A DNA stretch of 64,000 nt from Qipengyuania xiapuensis (GTDB lineage: Bacteria; Pseudomonadota; Alphaproteobacteria; Sphingomonadales; Sphingomonadaceae): positions 62,001 through 126,000 of the forward strand of contig NZ_JAIGNL010000002.1 in assembly GCF_019711395.1 (NCBI RefSeq), in the 5' to 3' direction. The notes beneath the pieces are model-generated. The model saw only the letters and a program-made list of their open reading frames with translations, ran no database searches and had not been told where the DNA came from. How positions within the stretch are numbered: the first letter of the stretch is position 1; each line of letters starts with the position of its first letter. Shown one piece after another: positions 54,563 through 61,892 of this stretch. Made by a program: the position numbers and the translations under genes.

Positions 54563-56182
54563 ATGTACGACGTCTCGCTGACCGAAAGCTATTTCCCCCG
54601 CCAGACCGACTTGGAACTGCGCGATAGCACCGTGGCCTCAGCGATGCGCGATGCTGCAGCCAAATGGCCGGACACCGTGGCGCTCGAAGAGTTCGGCATC
54701 GACGGCAAACCGGGCCGCAGATGGACCTTTACCGAGCTTCTTGCCGAGGCCGAGAGCCTCGCTGACGCACTCCTGACCCGTTACCGCCCCGGCGAGAGGA
54801 TCGTGATCTGGGCGCCCAATATCCCTGAATGGATCCTGTGCGAATATGCATTCGGGATCGCGGGTCTTGTCCTGGTGACCGCCAATCCCGGTTACCAGAA
54901 GCGCGAGCTTGCATATGTGATCGAGCAATCCTCCGCAGTCGGCCTGTTCATCGTCGAGAGCTTCCGCGGCAATCCGATGGGCGACATCGCGCGTGCAATC
55001 CTGGAAGAGAACGATGCCTTGCGCGAGCTGGTCGACATGGCCGACCGCGATGCGCTCTTCGCCAAGGGATCGCTCGACGCGAGCCGGCCCGACATTGCGC
55101 CGCAGGATATCGCGCAGATCCAGTATACTTCGGGCAGCACCGGATTTCCCAAGGGCGTGCTGCTCCATCACTACGGTCTAACCAACAACGCGCGCCATTC
55201 CTTCGAGCGGATCGGCATTACCGGCAACGGCAAGCTGCTGCTGGTGGCGCCGCTGTTCCACACCACTGGCTGCGCGGTCTCGGTGCTCGGCGCCTGCCAG
55301 TCGGGCACGCATATCGTCCTGCCGCCGCTGTTCGATCCAAACCTCGCGAACATGCTGGTTGAATCGGAAAAGATCACCTCGATCATCGGCGTGCCGACGA
55401 TGTACATGATGATGCTCGAGGTCGACGATGCCAATCCGCGCGACCTGACCTCGGTCGAGGTGGTCGGTGCCGGCGGCTCGATGGTTTCGCCAGAACTCAT
55501 CCGCCGTATCAAGGAACGCTTCGGCTGCAAGTTCACCAATGGCTACGGCATGACCGAGACCTCGCCCCTGCTCACCGGAACTCGCGACGACGATCCGATG
55601 GACAAGCAGACCGAGACGATCGGACAGCCCTTCGCCCAGCTCGACGTCTCGATCCGCGATCCGCGGACGAACGAGGTCGTCCCGCTCGATACGGTCGGCG
55701 AGATTTGCGCGCGCGGCTACAGCGTGATGGCCGGATACAACGACAATCCCGAAGCGACCGCCGAGGCGATCGACGCCGAGGGCTGGATGCACACCGGCGA
55801 TCTCGGGAAGATGGATGCGCAGGGTTTCGTCACCATCACCGGGCGGGTGAAGGAGATGATCATCCGCGGGGGTGAGAACCTGTTCCCCGTCGAGATCGAG
55901 AACGTCCTGCTTGAGCACCCAGATGTGGCGCAGGTCGCCGTGGTCGGCCTGCCTGACGAGAAATGGGGCGAGATCGTCGCCGCCTTCATCCGTACTCCGG
56001 ACAACTCGCCGTTCGACCCGCAGGCACTCAAGGCGCATTGCCGCGAGCATCTTGCAGCACAGAAGACTCCTGCTGTCTGGGTACACGTGACGGAATACCC
56101 GATGACGGGCTCGGGCAAGGTCCAGAAGTTTGAACTACGCGATGCCTATCTCAAGGGTGAATACGCTTCGCTCGGCGCCTGA
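54563..56182 (+). CDS. AMP-dependent acyl-CoA ligase (medium/long-chain type)
   Basis: A 539-residue adenylate-forming enzyme that activates a carboxylic acid to its CoA ester. The motifs are 'QIQYTSGSTGFPKGVLLHHYG' (A3), 'NGYGMTETSP' (A5), 'GWMHTGDLGKMDAQGFVTITGRVKEMIIRGGENLFPVEIE' (A7-A8) and 'PMTGSGKVQKFELRD' with the A10 lysine. The ATG at 54563 lies seven bases after GGAGAG; a frame extension upstream enters the hemA coding end. The exact substrate is unclear; it resembles fatty acyl-CoA synthetases of Erythrobacteraceae. A hairpin follows the gene. Confidence 0.92.
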   Translation: MYDVSLTESYFPRQTDLELRDSTVASAMRDAAAKWPDTVALEEFGIDGKPGRRWTFTELLAEAESLADALLTRYRPGERIVIWAPNIPEWILCEYAFGIAGLVLVTANPGYQKRELAYVIEQSSAVGLFIVESFRGNPMGDIARAILEENDALRELVDMADRDALFAKGSLDASRPDIAPQDIAQIQYTSGSTGFPKGVLLHHYGLTNNARHSFERIGITGNGKLLLVAPLFHTTGCAVSVLGACQSGTHIVLPPLFDPNLANMLVESEKITSIIGVPTMYMMMLEVDDANPRDLTSVEVVGAGGSMVSPELIRRIKERFGCKFTNGYGMTETSPLLTGTRDDDPMDKQTETIGQPFAQLDVSIRDPRTNEVVPLDTVGEICARGYSVMAGYNDNPEATAEAIDAEGWMHTGDLGKMDAQGFVTITGRVKEMIIRGGENLFPVEIENVLLEHPDVAQVAVVGLPDEKWGEIVAAFIRTPDNSPFDPQALKAHCREHLAAQKTPAVWVHVTEYPMTGSGKVQKFELRDAYLKGEYASLGA

Positions 56183-56199
56183 TCTCGCGCCGCATGGGA

Positions 56200-56222
56200 G
56201 TTTGCGCCCCAAGCACGCAAAC
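56200..56222 (+). terminator. Hairpin after acyl-CoA ligase gene
   Basis: GTTTGCG at 56200-56206 and CGCAAAC at 56216-56222 form a perfect 7-bp stem with a 9-base loop, 18 bases after the stop. It is followed by CCCCTTCTG, so the T tract is weak. Confidence 0.55.
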
Positions 56223-56248
56223 CCCTTCTGTGAAAAAGCGGCCTATTA

Positions 56249-56278
56249 TTGATTGAAACAATGGGCTTTTCAGATAGT
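56249..56278 (+). promoter_or_regulatory. Possible promoter of the surface lipoprotein gene
   Basis: TTGATT at 56249-56254 is followed after 18 bases by GATAGT at 56273-56278, in a locally AT-rich stretch 47 bases ahead of the lipoprotein start. Support is box similarity only. Confidence 0.35.
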
Positions 56279-56324
56279 GTCGTTCCACGGAAAGCATTTT
56301 CCATTTTTCTTTGGGGTCGTTACT

Positions 56325-57308
56325 ATGAAATATCTTGGCGGAGCGGCACTTGCCGCGGCACTCGCGCTGTCTGCATGTGGTGGTGGTGACGGCGGTTCTG
56401 GCCCTCCAACCGGTGGCGGTGGAGGCACTCCTACTCCGACGCCTACACCGACACCAACGCCTGCTCCGACCTATACGAAGTTTGCGGACCTGACAGGGCA
56501 GCAGACTTTCCAGACGACCTGCGCAGGACAGGAGCTCTACAACAGCCTGTCTTTGCTTGGCGGCACGCCTTTCGGTAACGATGTCACTATCGTGTCGGAC
56601 CGAAGCGGACCGAGTTATGACATCACGGTAGACAACATCGGATTCGAAACAGCCCGCTCGCTCAGCTTCACACAGGCCAATCTTGACCCATCATCCACTG
56701 CGAACATCGAGCGATACAGTTTCGATGATGGAACGGGTCGGACGCAGCGCCTCTCGGTGTTCGTGCCGATCATCAACAGCACCGAACTCGAATACACGCG
56801 CTTCGCCTCGCTCTTCAGCCCGAGCCCGTCTGGTTTCATCAACCTGACATGCGCATTCGGCGTCCCGACAGAGCTGAACGACAGGCCTTCGGGCTCGGTC
56901 AACTTTGTCAATTCGACAACTGTCGCGACCTTGGATGTGACCGAGAATGCCGGCGCCGGCCCCACACGCGCATACAGTCCGCGCCCAACTACCGGGGATG
57001 CTTTCGCGGACCCATCCACGGGCGAAGTACGCTTCTCGATCAACCTGAAAGGGTTCGAGATCATCAATGGTACCCCTTCGGACGTCGAGACCGATCTCGG
57101 CACCTATTCCGGGACAACCTCGATTGATGGCTCTCAGACGCAATTCAGTGGTTCGGTGGTCAATTCCGACAATGTGGTAGCCGGCACTTTCGGTGGCTGG
57201 TTCTTCGGTCCGCAGGGGCGGACCATGGCGGTATCCTATTCCATCCAGGATCGCAGGTCCGACAACAGCGATGTTAGTTCTGCAGGCGTATTGTTATTGC
57301 GCCGGTAA
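56325..57308 (+). CDS. Surface lipoprotein with TP-repeat linker and barrel-like C-terminus
   Basis: A 327-residue lipoprotein. 'MKYLGGAALAAALALSACGGG' has a clear signal peptide and lipobox (LSAC). A Gly-rich run and then a (TP)n linker ('TPTPTPTPTPTPAPTYTKF') separate the anchor from the body. The beta-rich body ends with 'GGWFFGPQGRTMAVSYSIQD', reminiscent of the 'FFGPxxxExxGxF' repeats of TbpB-like and other Slam-type lipoproteins; this resemblance is modest. The ATG at 56325 was preferred over an upstream frame start at 56253 that lacks a signal peptide. Codon use is visibly less GC-biased than neighbours, which could mark transfer or fast evolution. Confidence 0.65.
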   Translation: MKYLGGAALAAALALSACGGGDGGSGPPTGGGGGTPTPTPTPTPTPAPTYTKFADLTGQQTFQTTCAGQELYNSLSLLGGTPFGNDVTIVSDRSGPSYDITVDNIGFETARSLSFTQANLDPSSTANIERYSFDDGTGRTQRLSVFVPIINSTELEYTRFASLFSPSPSGFINLTCAFGVPTELNDRPSGSVNFVNSTTVATLDVTENAGAGPTRAYSPRPTTGDAFADPSTGEVRFSINLKGFEIINGTPSDVETDLGTYSGTTSIDGSQTQFSGSVVNSDNVVAGTFGGWFFGPQGRTMAVSYSIQDRRSDNSDVSSAGVLLLRR

Positions 57309-57354
57309 ATCGCTTTAAAGGTCGCTCGGGACGACGAGACAGGCTTGGAGTGAC

Positions 57355-58047
57355 ATGAGCGGTAATCCGGAACAGAGGTTCGACGAGGTGGTGTTGGGCC
57401 GCCGCAGCATTCGCGGATATCTGGACAAGCCTGTCCCGCGCGAACTGATCGAGGAAGTGCTGGCGCTCGCCATGCGCTCGCCTTCCTCGATGAACACGCA
57501 GCCCTATCACTTCCACGTGATCACCGGCGAACCGCTCGACCGGATCCGCAAGGGAAATACCGAGCGCATCCTTGCAGGCGAGCCCGACAGCCGGGAATTC
57601 CGCCGTGGAGAGCCCTTCGCTGGCGTTCACCGCGAACGCCAGATCGGCTGCGCCATCCAGCTGTTCGAAGCCATGGGTATCGAGCGCGACGACAAGGAAA
57701 AGCGGCAGGACTGGGTGCTGCGCGGCTTCCGCCAGTTCGATGCGCCCGTCTGCGTTATCATCACTTACGACAAGGAACTGTCGGGCAGCGACGATACGCC
57801 CTTCGATTGCGGCGCCGTCACCACCGCGCTGGTCAACGCGGCGTGGAGCCGCGGGCTCGGCTGCGTGATCAACTCGCAGGGCATCATGCAGTCGCCGGTC
57901 GTGCGCGAGCATGCAAGCATCCCCGACGACCAGGTCATCATGAAAGCCGTCGCCATGGGCTGGCCCGACCCGGACTTCCCCGCCAATCCGGTGAAGATCA
58001 CCCGCCGCGAGGTAAGCGAGGCAGCACGCTTCGTCGGTTTCGACTGA
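57355..58047 (+). CDS. Nitroreductase-family flavoprotein
   Basis: A 230-residue FMN-dependent oxidoreductase. 'VVLGRRSIRGYLDKPVPRELIEEVLALAMRSPSSMNTQPYHFHVITG' is the N-terminal FMN-binding signature of the NfsB/nitroreductase fold, and the C-terminal 'IPDDQVIMKAVAMGWPDPDFPANPVKITRRE' is also typical. Substrates in this family range from nitroaromatics to quinones and flavins, so the activity is not assigned. A small hairpin (58069-58084) follows the stop. Confidence 0.88.
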   Translation: MSGNPEQRFDEVVLGRRSIRGYLDKPVPRELIEEVLALAMRSPSSMNTQPYHFHVITGEPLDRIRKGNTERILAGEPDSREFRRGEPFAGVHRERQIGCAIQLFEAMGIERDDKEKRQDWVLRGFRQFDAPVCVIITYDKELSGSDDTPFDCGAVTTALVNAAWSRGLGCVINSQGIMQSPVVREHASIPDDQVIMKAVAMGWPDPDFPANPVKITRREVSEAARFVGFD

Positions 58048-58068
58048 CCAGCAGTAAGTCCATCTTAA

Positions 58069-58084
58069 CCACTGAGACCAGTGG
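58069..58084 (+). terminator. Short hairpin after nitroreductase gene
   Basis: CCACTG at 58069-58074 and CAGTGG at 58079-58084 form a perfect 6-bp stem with a 4-base loop, 22 bases after the stop codon. No T run follows, so termination strength is doubtful. Confidence 0.4.
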
Positions 58085-58227
58085 ACGGCGGGGCATGTCC
58101 CCTTACCGCTCCATTTTGTCGGCCTGCCGCACTAACCTTGCCTATTGCAGCAGAATTAAGACCGATGCCCGAACCAGCTTGCGGAACGGCGCGATGCCGC
58201 TCCAAGGCTCGATGGAGGGTAGCAACA

Positions 58228-58677
58228 ATGAAAAAACTGACTTTGGTCGCATTGCCGACCGCACTGACACTGGCGGCTTTCAATCCCGCGCTCGCGCAGG
58301 ATGACGGTTCGACCGACACCGATGCCGGCACCGACACTGCCGAGCCCACCGGCGCAGTCGTAACCCGCGAAGCTCTCACCGAAGAGCGCGAAGTGGTCGA
58401 CGACGAGGGCAATCCTGTTCTCGACGCTGATGGAAACCCGACGTTCGAAACCGTCGAAACCGGTTGGGTCCAGACGGTCGAAACGCCGTCGGGCAACACA
58501 CACACGATCACCAAGGTCGAAGGCGAGCGCGCAGTCGTGACGCACGAAAAGGCCGAACGCGTCGCCCGTGCAGAGCGTCCCGCCAAGGCCGATCGCCCGG
58601 ACAAGCCCGAGCGCCCCGAGAAGCCCGAAAAGCCGGAAAAGCCTGAGCGTCCCGATCGCCCGGGCCGCGGCGGCTAA
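58228..58677 (+). CDS. Exported acidic protein with Pro/Glu/Lys/Arg repeat tail
   Basis: A 149-residue secreted protein. The signal peptide is 'MKKLTLVALPTALTLAAFNPALAQ'. The mature protein is acidic ('DDGSTDTDAGTDTAEPTG'), has a middle section 'EEREVVDDEGNPVLDADGNPTFETVETGWVQTVETPSGN', and ends in a low-complexity run of PE(R/K)P-like units ('KPERPEKPEKPEKPERPDRPG'). GGAGG sits 10 bases before the ATG. I do not recognise a family; the tail could bind anionic surface polymers or be disordered. A strong hairpin separates it from the next gene. Confidence 0.7.
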   Translation: MKKLTLVALPTALTLAAFNPALAQDDGSTDTDAGTDTAEPTGAVVTREALTEEREVVDDEGNPVLDADGNPTFETVETGWVQTVETPSGNTHTITKVEGERAVVTHEKAERVARAERPAKADRPDKPERPEKPEKPEKPERPDRPGRGG

Positions 58678-58694
58678 CCAGCCCGGTTGAATGC

Positions 58695-58736
58695 GCGCCG
58701 TGCGCCCGGTCGTTCAGGAGGCCGGGTGCGCGGCGC
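58695..58736 (+). terminator. Long hairpin between two exported-protein genes
   Basis: Bases 58695-58709 and 58722-58736 pair over 15 positions (two G-U pairs in RNA) around a 12-base loop. It starts 17 bases after a stop codon and ends 35 bases before the next start. The tail CTTACC lacks a T run, so it may be a terminator or an mRNA-stabilising stem. Confidence 0.65.
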
Positions 58737-58771
58737 CTTACCATTCCAGAATTCATGACGCGAAAGAACCG

Positions 58772-59563
58772 ATGACCAAGCACACCCTGGCATTCGCCGC
58801 TTCTGCCCTGCTTGTTGCCTTGCCCCAGGTGGCACGTGCCGACGACGACTACGTCCAGGTCGCGATCGGGGCGGATTACTCGACCGGCGACTATGGTCAG
58901 GACGAAGACACCGATTTCCTCGCCATACCGGTTTCGGTGAAGCTCCAGCGAGGCGACTTCAACCTGCGGGTCTCTGTTCCCTACATCAATGTCTCGGGTC
59001 CGTCCGATGTCATTCCCGGAGACGGCGGTGTGCGCGGGAACGGTCAGGGCAATGGCGGCGGCGGTGGTCCGTCGAGCTCGTCGCGCTCTGGCATTGGCGA
59101 CACCAATATCGCGGCGACCTATAGCCTGGGCCTTTCGGATACGACCTACTTCGACGTTACCGGCAAGGTGAAGCTTCCCACGGGTTCACAGGAGAAGGCC
59201 CTCTCAACCGGGACCACCGATTTCACCCTGCAGGGCGAGCTTCTGCAGGTCTTCGGCGATGTCAGCGCGGCCGTACGTGCCGGGCGCCGTTTCAATGGCG
59301 AGAATGACGATTTCCCGCTCGAGGACGTCTGGCTGGCCGGTGCCGGTCTCTACCTCGTGTCGGGCGACAGCACTTTCGGTCTCGATTACGACTGGCGCGA
59401 CGGTTCGCTGCCGACAGCACCCAACCGCAGCGAACTGACAGGATCGCTGACCCAGAAGCTCAACGACAGCCTGCGCCTGCAAGGCTACGCCTATACCGGT
59501 CTTGCCGACGGCAGCCCCGACGTGGGTGTCGGTGCGCAGGTCCTGGTGCGCTTCGGCGAATAA
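58772..59563 (+). CDS. Outer-membrane beta-barrel, transporter-like
   Basis: A 263-residue protein with signal peptide 'MTKHTLAFAASALLVALPQVARA'. The mature part is a run of alternating amphipathic beta-strands ('DYVQVAIGADYSTGDYGQDEDTDFLAIPVSVKLQRGDFNLRVSVPYINV', 'SLGLSDTTYFDVTGKVKLPTGS', 'DVSAAVRAGRRF'). A Gly/Ser-rich low-complexity loop (about residues 90-115) interrupts it. The last residue pattern 'VGVGAQVLVRFGE' is like an outer-membrane barrel end. Similar proteins in sphingomonads are annotated as transporters; the substrate is unknown. Start at 58772 has only a weak ribosome site. Confidence 0.75.
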   Translation: MTKHTLAFAASALLVALPQVARADDDYVQVAIGADYSTGDYGQDEDTDFLAIPVSVKLQRGDFNLRVSVPYINVSGPSDVIPGDGGVRGNGQGNGGGGGPSSSSRSGIGDTNIAATYSLGLSDTTYFDVTGKVKLPTGSQEKALSTGTTDFTLQGELLQVFGDVSAAVRAGRRFNGENDDFPLEDVWLAGAGLYLVSGDSTFGLDYDWRDGSLPTAPNRSELTGSLTQKLNDSLRLQGYAYTGLADGSPDVGVGAQVLVRFGE

Positions 59564-59640
59564 GCCTCCCGCATCGCCGTACTCGCGCGCCGCGGGAAAC
59601 CTTGCATGGCTCGATGGTTCGCTTTGCAGGAGGCGAGTTC

Positions 59641-60414
59641 ATGACAGGAAGACTGACCGAAATTGGCGAAGGTTTCTGGCGCGTAAGCGGCAATTTCAAA
59701 CTGGGTGGGGTTATCAACCTCGGCACCCAGGCTTCGCTCGTGCACCTCGCGGACGGGAATTACGTCTTTCTCGACAGCTATACACTTCCCGACGACGTGA
59801 AGAGGGAGGTCGACCTGCTGACCGACGGTGGTCGCAGGCTGACGGCGATCCTCAACCTGCATCCCTTCCATACGCTGCACTGCGAATGGATGCACAACGC
59901 GTATCCAGATGCGCGCCTCTACGGGACCGCGCGGCACAACCGGAAGCTGCCGCAATTGCCGTGGCAGGACACGCTGTGCGAGGACGCCGAGCTTGCAGAC
60001 AAGTTCGGCGTCGATTTCGACTTCAAGGTGCCTGCAGGCGTGCCGCTCGTCTGCGATGACGAGAACGTCCATTTCTCGTCCGTGCTGGCCCTGCACCGCA
60101 GCAGCGGGACGATCCACGTCGACGACACGCTCGTTTATCTCGACATGGGCTTTCCGCTCTCGCTGCTGGCGATGATCCGCAGGCTCGATTTCCACCCGAC
60201 GCTGGCCAAGGCGCTCGAGCCTCGCGCTGGCGCGGCCGACGCGTTTCGCGAGTGGGCAATCGCACTCGGCACAGACTGGGCACAGGCAAAGCGCATCGCT
60301 GCGGCTCACAATGCCGTTCTGGAGCTCGAAACGGAGGAATTCCCCACGCTTGTCGGAGAAGCGCTCGGGAGAGTGAAACCCGTACTCGAAAGCCACCGCT
60401 CCGAGTACGGATGA
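59641..60414 (+). CDS. Metallohydrolase-like protein of unknown function (DUF4336-like)
   Basis: A 257-residue protein whose start ATG at 59641 follows AGGAGG. The N-terminal half 'FWRVSGNFKLGGVINLGTQASLVHLADGNYVFLDSY' and 'ILNLHPFHTLHCEWMHNAYPDARLYGTARHNRK' recall the metallo-beta-lactamase fold of DUF4336-type proteins. The usual HxHxDH is replaced by a histidine-rich HPFHTLHCEWMH. 'GTIHVDDTLVYLDMG' would supply the later acidic position. The match is loose. It ends 7 bases from the convergent ornithine decarboxylase. Confidence 0.6.
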   Translation: MTGRLTEIGEGFWRVSGNFKLGGVINLGTQASLVHLADGNYVFLDSYTLPDDVKREVDLLTDGGRRLTAILNLHPFHTLHCEWMHNAYPDARLYGTARHNRKLPQLPWQDTLCEDAELADKFGVDFDFKVPAGVPLVCDDENVHFSSVLALHRSSGTIHVDDTLVYLDMGFPLSLLAMIRRLDFHPTLAKALEPRAGAADAFREWAIALGTDWAQAKRIAAAHNAVLELETEEFPTLVGEALGRVKPVLESHRSEYG

Positions 60415-60421
60415 GAATTGC

Positions 60422-61660
60422 CTATCGCAGGTTTACGACGTTGTCGGCCTGCGGACGCGAACGGCTGCCGTCGTACAGGCTCGCCATCGGCTCGTCGGTC
60501 ACGATGATGCGCTCTGCCGCGCCGAAGCCGTTGAAATCGGTCTTCATTGCCGCGCCGTAGGCACCGAGCATGCCGATCTCGATATAGTCGCCGGCCTGGA
60601 TGTCCTCGGGCAGGCCAAAGGGACCGGGCATGTAATCGGCGTCGTCGCAGGTCGGGCCGTAGAAGGCGAAGTCCATCTCTGGCTTGATGAGGTCGTCCTC
60701 GAGCGCGCGGACCGGGAATTTCCAGTCCACATGCGCAGCATCGAACAGCGCGCCATAGGCACCGTCATTGATGTAGAGTTCTTCGCCGCGGCGCTTTTCC
60801 ACCTTCACCACGAGGCTCGAGTATTCGGCGCACAGCGCACGGCCCGGCTCGCACCACAGCTCTGCGTTGTAGGCGACAGGCAGCGCGTAGAAGTGCTGGT
60901 GGATGATCTTGAAATAGTCTTCGAGCGGCGGCGGCTCCATGCCGGGATAGACGCTCGGGAAGCCGCCACCCACGTCGATCATGTCGATGACCACCGATGC
61001 CTCGGCAATCGCCGCACGCGTGCGGTCGAGCGCCTGCACGTAAGCGAACGGGCTCATTGCCTGGCTGCCGACGTGGAAGCAGACGCCCAGCCAGTCTGCA
61101 TACTGGCGGGTTTCCTGAAGCAGTGCGGGCGCTTCGGTGAGGTCGCAGCCGAACTTGGCAGCAAGGCTCAGCGCGGCGTGCTCGCTCGAGACGCGCAGGC
61201 GCACGCAAAGACGCAGGTCGGTCGCGTCATTGCCGTCTTCGTCGCGGGTCGCCTTGACGATCTTTGCCAGTTCCTCGCTGGAATCGAGGCTGAAGGTCTT
61301 TACCCCGTGCTGGAAGTACGCCTCGCGGATCGCGCCGGGCGATTTGACCGGGTGCATGAAGCATAGCGTCGCATCGGGCAGGACCGAGCGCACCGAACGC
61401 ACTTCGGCGATCGAGGCGACGTCATAATGCGTGATGCCGTTGTCCCACAGGATCTGGAACAGGTCGGGCGACGGGTTCGCCTTCACCGCATAGAGCGACT
61501 TGCCCGGGAACTTCTCGACAAAGAAGCGGGCAGCGCGCGCAGCGGCGTGCGGGCGATTGAGGATGATCGGTTCGTCCGGCTCGAGGGCGCGAACTACGGA
61601 CCTGGCGTCGGGATAATGCTGCAACTCAAGGGACCCCCTGAACGGTGAAGTGTCAGACAA
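60422..61660 (-). CDS. Ornithine decarboxylase, alanine-racemase fold
   Basis: A 412-residue PLP enzyme of the type III decarboxylase group, which makes putrescine from ornithine (some members also act on lysine). The PLP lysine is Lys60 in 'SLYAVKANPSPDLF'; the glycine loop is 'VIDMIDVGGGFPSVYPG'. The substrate-site segments are 'WCEPGRALCAEYSSLVVKV' and 'YGPTCDDADYMPGPF', with the catalytic Cys. The start is TTG at 61660 after AAGGCAG; no ATG fits. An AT-rich patch 90 bases upstream (TATATG as -10) may be its promoter. The carboxynorspermidine decarboxylase end is 2 kb away, so this is part of a polyamine cluster. Confidence 0.92.
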   Translation of the reverse strand: MSDTSPFRGSLELQHYPDARSVVRALEPDEPIILNRPHAAARAARFFVEKFPGKSLYAVKANPSPDLFQILWDNGITHYDVASIAEVRSVRSVLPDATLCFMHPVKSPGAIREAYFQHGVKTFSLDSSEELAKIVKATRDEDGNDATDLRLCVRLRVSSEHAALSLAAKFGCDLTEAPALLQETRQYADWLGVCFHVGSQAMSPFAYVQALDRTRAAIAEASVVIDMIDVGGGFPSVYPGMEPPPLEDYFKIIHQHFYALPVAYNAELWCEPGRALCAEYSSLVVKVEKRRGEELYINDGAYGALFDAAHVDWKFPVRALEDDLIKPEMDFAFYGPTCDDADYMPGPFGLPEDIQAGDYIEIGMLGAYGAAMKTDFNGFGAAERIIVTDEPMASLYDGSRSRPQADNVVNLR

Positions 61661-61892
61661 GGGCTGCCTTGCGGTTTAGAGTCCCCTTGGGGCAGCGGAG
61701 GCGCGCATATAATTCGTACGTCATGAAACGCAAATGAATAATGACGCGAAAGGTTCAACCGGAGGCCGCGATATCGCGAGGCAACCGCGCGATGGACCGA
61801 CGGGCTGGAAAAAGGCGGAAAAATTGACGCTGCAAGGCTGAAACGGACTTTTGGTTAAGGTCAGTTTAGGCTTTGAGTGCTATCCGCAGCCT
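61661..61892. other. Divergent regulatory region: ODC and diguanylate cyclase
   Basis: The 232-base gap has no open frame with a start. It contains a perfect 12-bp palindrome CGCGATATCGCG at 61767-61778 and a CGTCAT...ATGACG dyad with a 16-base spacer around 61719-61746. An AT-rich patch near 61708-61715 may serve as the ODC -10 on the minus strand. TTGACG at 61824-61829 is a candidate -35 for the rightward gene. Function of the dyads is unknown. Confidence 0.45.
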
